64,000 nucleotides of DNA from Hygrocybe punicea (Eukaryota > Basidiomycota > Agaricomycetes > Agaricales > Hygrophoraceae): NCBI GenBank assembly GCA_963556145.1, contig OY744463.1:6758001-6822000 (forward strand), given 5' to 3'. A model generated the notes under the pieces. The model ran no database searches, had not been told where the DNA came from, and saw only the letters and a program-made list of their open reading frames with translations. Of this stretch, positions 1 through 12,084 are shown piece after piece. The position numbers and the translations under genes are program-made. How positions within the stretch are numbered: the stretch's first letter is position 1; every line of letters begins with the position of its first letter.

Positions 1-521
1 TTGAACGGTGGTGCCTTTTTGTGCCCGCCCACCCCATACGGTCAAGAGCGAACCATGCATTGGAAAAGTAAGAAAATTCACTCACTTCGTTCTGATCGGG
101 TTTGTTCGGCCAAGGCTCGGGTGAGTTGGACTCACATTCGTCCTTCTAGGTGATTTTTTTTGACAATGTAAAAGGCAATTCAAATGTGTATTACGCTCGG
201 GCGCTCACCTGGGTACTGGAGTGTTTTGTGCCGCCTTGGGACGCGGTGTACTTGTGTAAAGTTGGGCTGCGAAAATGATGGTTAGAAAATCCCGTCACCG
301 TGACCGCATGTCACACGAATTCGACTGGCGAGGTGCGAAACCACCAACGGCGCAGGCGAATGACTGTGGGCAAGCGGGACCACAAAGAAACCAACCACCC
401 GAAAGGTTGGGATAAGCTGAATGATGCGTTGCCCGGCTGGGATTGGGAGAATTCCCACCCATTGTGGTAACGTGTTCTGGGAGGCAAAACCACTCACCGA
501 GCGACCACTGTTGTCTTGGGT

Positions 522-760
522 TCATCCATTGATGATATGGAAACAAAGCGCTGTGATGTGTGGGTAAGAAGAAATAACGGCTTTCTATTTCTAGCGCTGC
601 CGTTTCAAGTTTTAGGTTGTGCCAAACGGCCGTGAGCCTTGCGCCTTGTCCTGGGATCATCGATCATCCATTGATAACACCGTTGATAACAAAGCTCCGT
701 GATGGGAACGGCTCACAGGTGGGTGAGAAATAACGGCTTCCTAATATTTCTAGCGATGCC
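522..760. repeat. Diverged direct duplication (about 80-97 bp units)
   Basis: The stretch 522-602 recurs at 664-760. Both copies share a TCATCCATTGAT start, a CGCTGTGATG/CTCCGTGATG middle and a GAAATAACGGCTT end that runs into TTTCTAGCG. The copies differ by small indels. No gene is supported between positions 1 and 963. The open frames there are short, overlap on the minus strand, and show no domain or splice structure. Confidence 0.55.
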
Positions 761-963
761 ATTTGTAGGTCCCAGGGACGCCATGCTGGCAAACGGGCGG
801 TGAAGCCTTACATGCTTTAATTCTTTACACCGTGAAGTTACCAACCGAAAGTCAAACGCAGGACCGATCTAATTCGCCTTTCCAATTTGAAAACCCTCGC
901 AGGCCATCCTCGTCTCTTCTGGCTTCCTCCCACTTCATAACCAATTGGGTTTAGCATTGCTTG

Positions 964-1963
964 ATGGCTTGGAAACTCTTCGGGCGGCGAAAGCACCAGA
1001 AGAAACAGCTGCGAGTTGTGTACCTCGTAATGCGGCCAATCGAGCAGGTTAATATGGTCGTTGAAGCTGCGTCGAAGGTCGGCGACATGGGCGAAAAGGT
1101 GTACGGTGCGGTGGTGGAGAAGTTGATTACCGGTTCTGGAGACGGAGCAACCGAACTCCGAGATTCGCTGAAGGAATGCATTACGCTCATTCGGGAGTTT
1201 TGTGCGGGCGCCATTTCCTTCAACGTCCTTTGGATCAAACTCCTTGCTCAACACTGGGGTATTGTGGTTGGGGAACGATACTATCACCTGAAAAGGATGG
1301 CGGAGGACAACGACAACCTTGCTCTTGATCTTACCCCATTCAAAGAGAGTCAGGTGTTTCTGAAGATACCTCTCTGGAAGACCAATTACTCCCATGAAGA
1401 CTTGGCAGGCATTGGTTAGTGGTTACCACCACCACCGACCTGATTTGCTTCCCGTCTGACACGAAAACCCGCAAATAGCCATTGGCATTCTTGCAGTCAT
1501 GAGCAACAGAAAGCGAGGAGCCATCGCAGTCGTTGATGGCGACAACCGCATTTCCCAGAAAGAATTCCGCTTCGTCAAATATCGGCGCTATATTCCTGTT
1601 CCGACAATTCCACGTGTGCCCATCGGTTCTATCAAGTATAACCCCTTGCTCAACAACTGCCAACATTTCGGCACCGCTCTTCTTAACCAACTGTCCATCC
1701 CACGGGTTACTGGGCTTCCCAAAACGCTACGAATCATGAACGAAATGATGGTACTGTGGTTTCCCGACAAGAACAATATCAAGGCGACGACTTTGGAGAT
1801 AACGCAAGCACTGAAAGCCCGAACGCTAACTGTAAGTTTCTCTCTTCGCATCCTATAATAATAATATTATTGTTATTATTTCACTAATTTGTTTCTCGAG
1901 ATCGAGTTCATTCTTGAACGTGTCATGAAAGCTTCCACAAAATTCTTACAGGAGAAGGAGTGA
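964..1963 (+). CDS. LRAT/NlpC-P60-like cysteine-hydrolase-fold protein, hypothetical
   Basis: Three exons join in frame: 964-1414, 1497-1831 and 1901-1963, giving 282 aa. Intron 1 has GTTAGT...TTGCAG ends and intron 2 has GTAAGT...TCGAG. Two motifs place it in the LRAT-like fold: an H-box around HWGIVVGERYYHL (near residues 97-109), and a C-box NNCQHFG about 120 residues later. In the family these supply the catalytic His and Cys of a circularly permuted papain-like hydrolase or acyltransferase. No signal peptide or membrane segment is visible, and the C-terminus is charged. The ATG at 964 is the first one in frame. The substrate cannot be inferred. Large antisense frames over 838-1395 are shadows. 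The assignment is by motif only; the exon model is firmer than the name. Confidence 0.6.
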
Positions 1964-2504
1964 GATTTTTTTCTGCTTCGTCGGGGTGTTCATATGGATC
2001 TCATTTCCGGTATACGCTGGTACTCGATATATATTTTTCTGTTTTGCTTTTATTTCGCTTTCGAACACTGGCGTGTTCACAATGACAATTAGAAGGATTG
2101 AACGTCAAGTAACAAGCGCAAGGTCCTCTCCAGCATCACAATGATCAGATAAAGTTGTGACTGAAAATTTACGTGGCACCAATTCTGCTGCAAACGGCAA
2201 TAGTAATGACATTTTCGACGCGGTATTAAGTAACGAGGAGGTATGTACTGGTAAAAACAACAACAAAAGACTTGAAGCATTATCATACCACAAAATGTTG
2301 ATTGATTGAGAGCATTCCAAAAAAAACACGCGTGAGGTTACATCTCGACGTGTTGCGGGTATCCGGGGTGTGGGTGTGGCCATTTGTAGTATCGAAGTGC
2401 AAGAAACAAGAAAAGTTCGCAACGAAAAAAAAAAAACACAAGAAAAAACACAAGAAAAATTCAGACCTGATAAATCCTTCCCCCCCCCCAAATGCAAAGG
2501 GATA
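1964..2504. other. Intergenic, A- and C-homopolymer tracts, no gene seen
   Basis: About 540 bases lie between the LRAT-like gene and the stop of the minus-strand gene that follows. The stretch contains an A-rich run near 2428-2460 and a run of ten C near 2480-2489. Short open frames occur on both strands but have no recognisable content. The interval probably holds the 3' ends of the two convergent genes. Confidence 0.5.
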
Positions 2505-4303
2505 TTATGGAACCCCACTGATCGAGCTTACGCCCCTCAGCACGTCCGCGCCCACCTTGAGCAACGAGAACGAGCTGCGGGGCTTCCAGGGCGAGCTGCG
2601 TGGGGAAGGTGGTGACGAGCCTGAGCCTGAGCCTGAGTTTGAGAAGGAAGCGGGTGCGCGGCGCGCAAAGAGGGGTGATGGAGGTGGGGACAACGGGGCA
2701 GTGCGTGGAAATGAACGAGTAGGAGACGATGCAGCACGTATGTGGACTGGCCTGTAAGTGGAGGGCACGTTAGTCGAGGTGGTGGTGCCGGAGGCGGTAG
2801 AAGAGGATGCACGGGTGTGGGGCGGTCGTGGTGGGGGGGACGCATGGGAGGAGGAGGTGGTAGGACTTGAGAGTGGGGTGAGAGGGAACTCATGTTGTTG
2901 AAGTGAATGGCCATTCAGAGAGGGAGGCATGTGGTGTGGGATGGAGGGTGACGCGTCGGGGGTAAGGAGACCTTGTTTGTAGCGCCCTCTCCTCGTGATA
3001 TGCCTTGTGCCGGCGTTGGAATCGTCGTCACCGGAGCCAGATGGGAGGCTATCGTGGGATGGGGAATTGAACTGAGACAACGGAGAGGGTCGGAACGACA
3101 ACGTCGATGCGTTCGGACTTGGCGTAGGGGAGATGCTGGGACTGTTGGAAGGCGAGACCCTGGGAGAACCGCTAGGTGATCGACGGGGAGACGGGAGCGG
3201 GAATAACTGGTCTTCATCCTCTTCCACGATGGGCGAGGCTTTTAATGGTCTCACTTCGTCTGTCATATTTGATGATGAAGCCACAGACGACGACGACCCG
3301 CCCCTGTCGTGACTGCCCGTTTCGCTGAGATCTTGTGCCCATATCCCATGTATCTCTACGTCAGTGAGCTCGATCGATTTCCGTCGCTTGTCAACCTCGT
3401 CAACGGTGATGGCGAGTACGCTTGGGAAGTTGGTGCCGGCAGCGGCCACGGCGGTCAGGGCTGAACACAGTGCGGACGTACGGCTGTCACCGGCAAGATA
3501 CGGATCGGCGGTGTCAAGGCTGGCGCTGCGACGCCTTCGTGCCCCACGAGAGAACTTTTCCTGCCATTGTTCGCCTTTTTTCAAGCATTCTTCTGTGATG
3601 TGAATGCAGTCAGTGCAACAAGCTCGTAGGGGAACTGTGACAAGATTCCGGTTATTAGAGAGCGTGAGCGAGGGCCGCCGGGTTGGTGTGGGGCGTGGAG
3701 GGCATGGAGGGGCGGAGGGCTCGCGGTGGACGAGACACGAAGTGAGGGGTTGGGATGCACGTTCCGCGTCGCGCCCACGTGTGGGAGACCGATTTTTAGC
3801 TTTGAAACTGGACAAAGAGGTGAGTGGTGAACCGGTTGAGGTGGACGAAGAAACGGAAAGAAAGGATTAGGGATAAATTCGATATTGCGGCAATGCCAAC
3901 ATGGGCCCATTATATTTTTCATGCACAAGCAAGAGACTGACCTGGGTAATGGCACCTTGAAGACGATGTGGGTGTCCTCCAGTTCAGTTCCAGCTTGTGC
4001 GGTCTCAGAATCAGCAGGTTTTCTTTTCCACAGTGGCAAGGAGTAAGACTTGGTGAGCATCGTTGCTCGCCTGGGACGGCGCTGGGTTTCTGGGATGAGA
4101 ACGCATTCGCTGTCAAATCGTACGACCCGGGCGTGGAGCATGCATTGCGGGGTGGAAGAAAGGGTTAGAGTCGATGATGATGTTGAGGGCAAGGTCTCCG
4201 TCGCTGAGAGGGTCGTTGTCGAGGACATGATGGAGTGCTGGAGGTTACGGTTCGAGTTGGGCGTTGGTGATGAGAGTGGGGCCATAAACCTCAGGGACGA
4301 CAA
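2505..4303 (-). CDS. Ser/Pro-rich conserved basidiomycete protein of unknown function
   Basis: Two exons on the minus strand: 4303-3942 and 3807-2505. They are separated by a 134-nt intron (GTCAGT...TCCAG) that joins the frame as VPLPSFKAKN. The N-terminal part contains an ordered-looking block (VRFDSECVLIPE, then MLTKSYSLPLWK, then DTHIVFKVPLP). After the intron come a CxxC-type segment with ACCTDC, the basic GARRRRSAS and VDEVDKRRK. The last 250 residues are low-complexity Ser/Pro with many SP/TP dipeptides, likely disordered and phosphorylated. I recall this arrangement from uncharacterised agaricomycete proteins, but no function is known to me. The start is the first ATG; a second in-frame Met 25 residues in (MSSTTTLSATETL) is equally possible. 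The large plus-strand frame at 2302-2757 is antisense noise. Confidence 0.7.
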
Positions 4304-4567
4304 AAAGGGTATAATCCGAGGCCAAGACCAGAAATGGCGCCAGGTGATAATAAAAAGTTGGAGCCACTGCCACTAGCTCGGACCATGTACAAGTCTGGTA
4401 GTCAACTGCCGTCAACCTCTCATCGTTGTCTCGGCGAACAAGGGAACAGCCAACTGGGTCTTTTTACGACATAAACGTTGGTGGGAGGTCCACCCACAAC
4501 CGTGACAAGCGACCGGTTACCTCAGTAACCGATGGAGAGACCCACAAATTGTCCTTGAACCTCAACA

Positions 4568-5922
4568 ATGGCTACCAGACTGTCGCAAGTGGCCAATCAC
4601 CTGTCGAGCTCATCTGGACGGGGTCTTCTGGCTGGGGAAGTCGCCATCATCACTGGTAAGACTCACACAGACCTCTGAATCTGATGTACACTTATTGTCT
4701 TGCGCTTAGGTGCCGGCCAGGTACGCTGGATTCAATTGCCGTGGTCCGTGTGTGACTCCAACGTCGACAGGGTATCGGCCGAAGTGCTGCGCTCCTCTTT
4801 GCCAAAGAAGGTGCCAAGGTTGTAATCAGCGAGTCCGTTTTTCCATCTCTCTGGCTTAATAACAAGTTCTCGTTCCTAAACATCCATTGGCTAGCATCGA
4901 TGAGAAAAAATTACATACTGTTGCTGAAGAGATCAAAGCAGCAGGCGGAGACGCTATCGGTGTCGCAGGTGATGTTGCTGCGGATGACTTCCCAAAAAAG
5001 ATTGTCGACGCAACCATCCAGTACGCCCTCTACTCCCGCGTCGCATCTGAAAACCCCTATACCTTTTCCGTCCAGACGCTACGGAAAGATAAATCATATC
5101 GTCAATAACGGTGAGATACCCCTTATCCCCGGACTCACTCAATAACAAAACCCCAAAGCTGGATTCACATTCGACCGCATGCTTCACACCACACCCGATG
5201 AGACATTCGATGTCATCATGAAAGTCCACGTTCGTGCTCCGTTCCGTCTCATCCGCCAAGCCGCTCCCTATTTCCGCCTCAAGGTCCGTTGCACATTTCC
5301 CTACCACCTTTTTTGATCGTTTGTTCCCGAATGTTCAATGGATGTTTTTGCTCTCCGCAGCCCGATCAACGCGAAAACCGATCTATTGTTAATGTCTCCT
5401 CCACGTCTGGCCTCCACGGAAACGTAGGTCAAGCCAACTACGCAGCCGCCAAAGCAGCCGTCATCGGCTTGACAAAGACCATCGCAAAAGAATGGGGCCC
5501 CTTCGGTGTCCGCGCAAACACCATCGCCTTTGGCCTCATCCAAACCCGGTACGGCCGCTGGCTATGAACCCCTCGCCCCAAACATACAGCCTCCCTCTAA
5601 TATCCAATGTGCACAGGTTGACCGCAGCCAAGGAAAGCGGTGAAACCATCGAGATCAACGGGAAGAAAGTCGCACTGGGCATCCCCGGTGCGAAACCGCC
5701 CGACCAGGCCACTCCCGGTGCGTATCCATTGATCCCTCTTCGGAGGATCGGCACCCCAGATGAGGCAGCCGCCGCCACCCTATTGTGCGTATTGTCCAGA
5801 TTTTGTTTCTGCTTCAAGTTTTCAATTTAATTGGATGTTGCTCTTTGTCTAGCCTGGCTTCCCCGCTCGCGTCCTACGTCTCGGGACACACGCTCGAAGT
5901 TACCGGTGGGGCTGGAATCTGA
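4568..5922 (+). CDS. Short-chain dehydrogenase/reductase, FabG-like (SDR family)
   Basis: Nine exons restore one 290-aa SDR: 4568-4655, 4710-4720, 4771-4832, 4895-5020, 5076-5110, 5159-5283, 5361-5548, 5617-5784 and 5853-5922. Exon 2 is an 11-nt microexon that completes the nucleotide-binding loop TGAGQGIG (residues 29-36). The NNAG motif (106-109) is split by an intron. The catalytic S163, Y176 and K180 have the classic spacing (NYAAAK). The fold predicts an NAD(P)H-dependent oxidoreductase. The sequence resembles 3-oxoacyl-ACP reductase-like enzymes, but an insert after residue 210 (ESGETIEINGKK) and the unknown substrate leave the reaction open. It ends GGAGI without a clear peroxisomal signal. 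It is convergent with the deaminase gene. Confidence 0.85.
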
Positions 5923-6240
5923 AATATTACTCGTACAAAAAAATTGCATATATACGTTGATCGTGTACTTCCTCGCCCTGTTGGAGATTTCAGTTACAAG
6001 AGTACGCTTCGCCTCGTAAAAATGGGAATCTGGCTACTCCGTGATGAACGTCGTCGGCCTTGTTGGCCTTGGTTCGCGGCGTCTGCCGCTATTTCTTCAG
6101 CCGCCCCAGATGGCAATCTGGACTCTTTAACCGTCAACGGTGCCACACTGGGAATACCAACCGTCATCTTAACGACATGTATACCTCAGTCACTTATATA
6201 AATCACTAAGGCTTGTACCATAAGACCAGTACGCACTGTA
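5923..6240. other. Convergent 3' intergenic region
   Basis: These 318 bases separate two tail-to-tail genes, the SDR on plus and the deaminase on minus. Nothing gene-like is visible. AT-rich stretches such as ACAAAAAAATTGCATATATA may serve 3'-end formation; that is inference only. Confidence 0.4.
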
Positions 6241-7685
6241 TCACGCTGCATGAAATCGGCACGCCATGCTCATCTCGGCTACATGTGATACTTCCTCCTC
6301 CCCAAGACCAAGACCCAAAGGTGGCTGAGCCATAAGCAGGGCATACTCCCCCAACATGGAGTTGCGGAAGGGTAGAATGTCGTCAGTCTGATACAATGCA
6401 GAGGAGTGAGTACACAAAATCAGCATGACTAGTATACCTATACTGGAAAACAAAACCCCAAGCTTGGGGCTTTGGGAACAAAATAAATAAATTGGGAGGA
6501 GAAAAAACAGACTTACACAGACAGCAATGGGGTGGTTATTCTGAAGGTAGTACCGGATATGATGATCGTCCAGTGTTTCGACCGTCTTGCAACTTGTTTT
6601 CAAGCAAAATCCCGAATTCAAACACGAACCAGGGTCAAATGATTATTGTTTTTAAAAGTGAGAGGAAATCGCACAGCAAGTTCGAGCTCAAGCAAATCTC
6701 GATGCATGTTTTATTTTGCAAGACGACATCTTTTGCCTCGTCGTTGAGAAACGTGCCGTGTCCTAGACGGTCGGGCTGGCAGGACAGCAGTTGCATAGTC
6801 TCCTCTGATGTATTCGCACGAGTCTATAATATTAACATCTTCTCGTGAACATCACAGAGAGTCAAATGACATCTACCTCTGCAATATGAAGAGTCACTCC
6901 AAGACCGGCCAACTTCGCTTCCTTCAGGTGTCGCACGAGCATGTCCATATCCCCCGCCTATTGGTGCCATCCATCCATCCATCCATCCATCCTTTAATAA
7001 TAAAATTCTGTCATAGATTTCGCGAGGAGGAAAAGGGCCTGACCGTTGGATCACCACAGAGATCAACACCTACAACCCGCCTCCCCTCCCTCCTCAACCT
7101 AATTGCAATCTCAACACACTCTCGGACAACATTGCCCTCCATCCGTCTGTCCAGACTAACGATCACTGCAGCCTTGCTCGGAGGGTACTTCTCCACTTCG
7201 TCCAGGACAGCAAGCATGTACTCCAAACGACTCATATGGGATGTTTCGCGTGGGGTGGTTCGTAATTCGAGATACGCACATTGTGGAGCCGAGCCCGAGT
7301 ACGAGTACGAGTCTGAGTGCCCACCACCGTCCAGGAATTCATGAAGGACACCACGGGTAGCGCGTCTCAGAGTGGCCGGAGTAGACGTCAAAGCATATAT
7401 GGCAGGGAACAGCCCAAAAAAATCATGGATCTCATTCAGCTCAACACCATTTTGCAGTCTCTCAAGGCCTGCCCGCGCCATGACGGATAGCGACGAGGAT
7501 CCTCCATCGTTAGTGGCATCGTGTTCGAGGTTCAGTACTAGCTCGCGCAAGACTGACAGGGGAATCGATCCGTTGAGGTGGGCATGGAGCTCGGCCTTGG
7601 GCAAGTTTACGATGAAGTTGATTTGGCAAGGAGTGAGGGAGCGTAAGGCTTGAGCTGCGAATCCTGCAATGAAATGCCCAGACAT
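6241..7685 (-). CDS. Adenosine/AMP deaminase family protein (ADAL-like)
   Basis: Five minus-strand exons (7685-7044, 6957-6877, 6823-6675, 6592-6517, 6387-6241) give 364 aa in one frame. All metal-site and catalytic landmarks of the adenosine deaminase superfamily are present. They are LHAHLNGS with H34/H36, HIAE with E241, DRLGHGTF with H263, and CTDD with D318/D319. The N-terminal context (LPKAELHAHLNGSIP) and the length fit the ADAL branch, known in plants and animals for deaminating N6-methyl-AMP to IMP, rather than secreted ADA. There is no signal peptide, so it is probably cytosolic. Intron 1 contains a (CCAT)n microsatellite around 6966-6991. Intron 3 uses GTGCGA...ACAAG. The start ATG lies only 64 bp from the divergent GPALPP gene. 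Confidence 0.87.
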
Positions 7686-7749
7686 TGTGACCGAGAATTA
7701 TTATTGAACTTACAGAATTGCCCCACGTCGGCACCACCACTCACCAGAC
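7686..7749. promoter_or_regulatory. Bidirectional promoter / shared 5' region
   Basis: Only 64 bases separate the divergent start codons of the deaminase (7685, minus) and the GPALPP protein (7750, plus). Both promoters must overlap each other or extend into the coding regions. No clear TATA box is visible. Confidence 0.55.
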
Positions 7750-8960
7750 ATGTCTGCGATAGGGCCACAAATACCGCCCCATCTCGTGAACGAGCCCAAG
7801 TTGGTACATGACCAGAACACGACCAGCATCATAGGGCCTCAAATACCAGAGAGTCTTCTTCCTCAGCCAGACGACGAGGACGACGAGGACGACTATACAC
7901 CGTCTTTACCCCCGGATATCCTAGCTGCACGCTCACGTCCCAAGGCGTCTCCATCATCGTCGTCAATCGCCGCCACGCCTCCAAAGAGGCCACCAATCGG
8001 CCCCTCATATCCTCCCACCTTCAACCGACAACCACCGAAAGACCAGCTGGACGATTCAGATGACGACGACTCGGACGTTGGACCTAAACCACTGCCTGCG
8101 GGCGTCTCGTTTCGGGAAACGGACGGAGTGAGAGAGTTTATGGAAAAGGAGGAGAAGAGACGAAAACAGGTCGAGGTGGGTCGAACGTTTTCTGCTGTTC
8201 TCCTTCCTCTTCGCCCGTACAAACTCAACTTTACCATCGCAGGTAAGCTGACTTTTCCATGACCGCAATCTTTACAGGAGGCTGCAAAGCCGAAAACTCT
8301 GAAACGGGACGAGTGGATGCTAGTCCCTCCTACTTCGTCTGGTCTGCTTGGGTGTACGTACTAGTGGGCCTAGGGCCGCCTCGTCTTTCCTTCTACGCTT
8401 GCTGATAATTTACTACTACGTTTTTCTTTTTCTTTTTCAGCTCTAGACCCAACAAAACTCAAAGCGCGCCAGTTCGCACGGACAGCAGCCCCAGCAAAGA
8501 AGGTTGACAATTCTCTGTGGACCGAAACGCCAGCGGAACGACAGCAGCGTATCGCAGACGAGGTTTCAGGGAAGAAGCGCCGAGCTGTCAATGCTGATGA
8601 TAGTCTTACCCCAGAAGAGGCGTTGGCGGCTCGGAAGAAGCAGCGAAGGGACGAGGAAATTAAGAGAAATGTGGATGAATACACGGTTCGTTTTGGCCTT
8701 CTATTGTCGTAGATGATACCAACTTATCAAATAACTAGCGAAAAGTGAGGGGATCCAGTCTGATTGACATGCATGCGAAAGCCTCGTCATCAGCGAAAGA
8801 CGATGAAGAGGAACAGAAGACTTTCGGGATCTGGGATCATGCACGAGACATGTCTCTTGGAGGACGATTGATGGACGATAGTACCAGGAATAAAATGATC
8901 AAGGACGCTCGAGGGTTAGGTGATAGGTTCGGGGCTGGGAAGAGTGGTGGCTTCCTTTGA
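7750..8960 (+). CDS. GPALPP motif / DUF3752 protein
   Basis: Four exons (7750-8175, 8278-8353, 8441-8685, 8739-8960) encode 322 aa. The N-terminus carries three IGPxxPP-type motifs (AIGPQIPPHL, IIGPQIPESL, PPIGPSYPP), the family hallmark. They are interspersed with acidic stretches (DDEDDEDDYTPSLP, DDSDDDDSDVGPKPLP). The middle has DEWMLVPP and DPTKLKARQFAR. The C-terminal third matches DUF3752: SLIDMHAK, IWDHARDMSLGGRLMDD and RFGAGKSGGFL. The human relative GPALPP1 is a nuclear protein of poorly known role, with links to RNA processing. No catalytic domain is seen, and charge and disorder dominate. Exon joins keep the frame, with conserved GSLDPTKLK across intron 2. It is divergent from the deaminase gene. 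Confidence 0.88.
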
Positions 8961-9363
8961 ACTCTCTTGAGGCAGGAGGTTCGTGAACAGTTTCCGCATT
9001 CCGCAATCTATTTTATTGATATCTATGACCTTTCGGAAAATAAATATTTAAAGTCAAGGACCCAGGTAAAAATGATAACTGATGAAATACTTCACCAATT
9101 CACATAGTTTCAGAGGGACAACTTATCTACCTTCAAGTTCAGAGGTCTGTATTTTACATTTTGAAAATATTTTATCTATAGAATTACAAGTGAATTGTTC
9201 ACTTCAACTCATACAATGAGTCTCCACAATCAATGCTGGGATTTACATGGTTGTGGAGAGAAAGTTGTTCTATTTTTCATACCCACACCAGATTCTAAAA
9301 TTATGAAGAAGGATTATATAAACATGGCCCTTATATCAATAATGTTACAATGAAGTGCAAAAG
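8961..9363. other. Gene-block edge; AT-rich spacer before transposon island
   Basis: This is the 3' flank of GPALPP followed by AT-rich sequence. A stretch near 9190-9260 (GAATTGTTCACTTCA, ATGAGTCTCCACAA) has a diverged relative near 31110-31160, so repeat-derived DNA starts here. No gene is visible. Confidence 0.45.
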
Positions 9364-11046
9364 TGCTGGGCTCGGCTACCACTGGCTTGTCCTTTTTTGG
9401 CTAGCTGAGCCAAGCTGAGCCATTGCTTAGGAATGGCTCAGCTCCAGCTCAAGGCACAGCTTATGTCCTAAAAAGGCAGTTACTGCAATCACACGCCAGG
9501 GCAGCAATGGCGTACCAAACACCTTGCATATGAACTTTGCAACATCAATTGATGTTGGGGTGGTCTATGCAAGGTGAACAGGAGGTAAGCATGAGCTTTA
9601 CATTCCTTACATCGCCAGTCACACTGACAAATTAAACTAGGGCAATGACTGTGACTGTGACTATGACATGACTACCATGACCACTGCCATGACAATGATG
9701 GTCACTACAATGGTGACCACACCAATGAGGTGCCAAGGAGACAGCAAACAAGGTTGGAGGTGTGGGACAATCCGACCCAGGTATGGTTTCTTTTTCTTAT
9801 TTTCACTCACCCCACTCAACCCCACCCTCATTCACCCTCTTCTATTACCTTGCAAGCACAGGTGCATGTTGAATGATGTGCATCTGGTGCTTTCAAGGTG
9901 ATGGCAATGAGGGTACAAAGTGGTGCCAGCACTAGCAATAGCATGCGCTAGGGCTAGGACTGGGACCAGCATTGGCACCAGAACCAGCATCAGTGCCAGC
10001 ACCATCAAGTACCTTGTAAGGCACATCAATTGATGTGGATGGCCACCCGCTTGAGGTGAAGAAGTCAAAATACCTCATGAGGGGCCAGGCCCAAGTCAAT
10101 TGATGTAGCCAGCCACCCTTGTGAGGTAGCAGAAACTGGTGGCGAAATTGCAGGGCCCACCTGCAGTTTGGGCATGAAGCCATGCCTAAAATGGTGGGTG
10201 ACCATTCTGGATACAGTTTCCACAGGTAAGGTAGTGGCCACTCTGTTGCCTGACCTGTGATATACCTGAATTGACATTGCTAGGACCCTCATGAGACATC
10301 TGGTGGCCCTTGCAAAGTACCTGGTGTGCCTTACCTCGTGAGGTTGGCCAGCCACATCAATGGATGTGGGCCTGGTGCTTGCAAGTTGGCCACAACATGC
10401 AAAGTCCCTCTGGGGTGGTGTCAGTTCCTGAACTTCACCCCATTGTGGTCATTGTCCCCACCCACTCTCTACCTTGAGAGCATGAGCTGCATGCCATTCA
10501 GCATATGCCTGTGTTCATGAGGTAATCAAAGAGGGTGAGTGAATGGGAGATGAATGAAACAAAAAAAAACACACCTGGGCCAGAGTGTGGGTATGCCAGA
10601 CCCACACCCTGGCCTTGCTCACTGTGCTCACTGTTGTCTCAGTTGCACTTGTATCATGGTCTACAGTTGTGGCCATTGTGTTGGCCTTCATCTTGGCCTT
10701 CACTGTTGAAGGGAGTTATTGTTAGTCACTACAGCTAAACACATACTGTGGAACTGCAGAGAGAAATGGGCAGTCAGAGACTTCCTGTTCAATCAGATTC
10801 ACTGAGTAGCCTTGCCTGGTGATGTTGGGACATGGAAGACAGGTGAGAAAGAAGGGAGGGACTGAAAAATGAGACTTGTGGTGGGATTGCTTATTTTAAC
10901 GGCTCAAACCACTTGGAGCTGGCCCAAAATGGCTTAACTGTTAAGCTGAGCCTGCCAAGCCATTAGCTGATCCAGTGGCTTGGCTTGGCTAAACTTTGGC
11001 TTGGCTCAATGGCTAGTGGCTTTGGAGCTGAGCTGTGGCAACACTA
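9364..11046. mobile_element. Degenerate hAT-like non-autonomous element H1
   Basis: The right end reads GGCAACACTA inward-facing and is preceded by reiterated AGCC/GGCT subterminal motifs. The left end (TGCTGGGCTCGGCTACC) is decayed but starts similar GGCT/AGCC-rich sequence. Candidate 8-bp target duplications are TGCAAAAG (9356-9363) and TGCACAAG (11047-11054), a 7/8 match. The interior holds three or four decayed copies of the compound palindrome (9521-9575, 10011-10057, 10072-10127, 10332-10396). The AGCC subterminal sequence recurs at 11396-11510 and 31190-31310. Confidence 0.42.
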
Positions 11047-12084
11047 TGCACAAGTCAAGAGTATAGAAAACACTGTATATGTGCTTGTAGTCCTTGAAAA
11101 ATAAAACAAGTTTTTCTCCACAATGAAATAAATCTAAGCATTAGGGGATTTCACACATCAAAACTCAAGTCTCAACTTGGCCCCAACTTCAATCCCAATA
11201 TTTTGAGCACTTTTTGTCAAGTTGCAGCAGAAGTTGGGCATGAAATTGGGGTTTGAAGTCAGGCTCAGCACAACTTCATGCCCCAACTTTGTATGCCCCA
11301 ACTTCTATCCCAACTTGACCAGAATTTTCAAAATGAGACTCCACAACTTGCCAAGTTTGGGCAAAGTTGGGGCCAAGTTGAGGCATGAGTTGAGGCTAGT
11401 GTTGCCATGGCTTGGTCCAAAACTGTTAGCCATTGGAGCCAGACTGATAATTAGCTGAGCCAAGCCATTCACTTGGCTAATGGTTAAACCTCGGCTGGCT
11501 AGCCATTGTTAGTTGTTACAAAATATCCAAATTAGAAAATTTAGGTTTCCAGTGTGTTTGCTGGCTCACCACTTGTTTTCTGGCTCCAACATCAATTGGA
11601 TAACCCCTCTGCTGCCTCCCACACCTCATAGGTGTTGATCACTGGTATATGCACCTGTTGCTTTTTACATATCTCCATGTAGCCTATGTATGTACATGTA
11701 TATGAAAAAATAAAACATACCTACTTATATGCACCTTCTGAAGCACCTTTGAAAGGGTGGGTGGCCTGAACACCTCATGAATGCCATGCACATGTCAATT
11801 GATGTGGCCATGCAAATTCCCAAGGTGGGCTGGGCAGCAGGGAGGGGGGCAGGGGCATCTCATCCTTATTCCTGTTAGGATTCTGCATTGCCACATGTTC
11901 CTTTACAGTCATTTTTGCTTTTTTTTTTGTCCCTTGTCTATTCTCCTTTGTGGCAGACCATATGCTAGAGAATACATGCTCGTAAACTACTGGAGGTCGC
12001 TGACAAAGTTTTGTTTCTTTTACCTCCTTGTCTTGTTCCTTGTTTTCTTTTTCTTTTCTTCGTCGTCATTCATATCTCCACAAT
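11047..12084. other. Repeat-derived DNA: CAACTTGG-rich block and AGCC-rich hAT-like end
   Basis: From 11160 to 11395 the motif AACTTG/CAAGTT is repeated on both strands in varied spacing, as in the subterminal zones of the other elements here. At 11398 a TAGTGTTGCCATGGCTTGG terminus begins, with no matching partner end found. A compound palindrome copy lies at 11771-11826. No coding potential is recognised. Confidence 0.45.

Noticed and set aside
838..1395. 185-codon minus-strand frame
   Set aside because: It is a shadow of the LRAT-like gene on plus, which has the family motifs and a consistent three-exon structure.
2302..2757. 151-codon plus-strand Lys/Glu-rich frame
   Set aside because: It overlaps the 3' end of the minus-strand Ser/Pro-rich gene and includes an A-rich homopolymer region. 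No independent support.
7683..7740. Upstream first exon for the deaminase (MVVPTWGNS with GTAAGT)
   Set aside because: The donor leaves phase 0 while both possible acceptors need phase 1, so the join would shift the frame.
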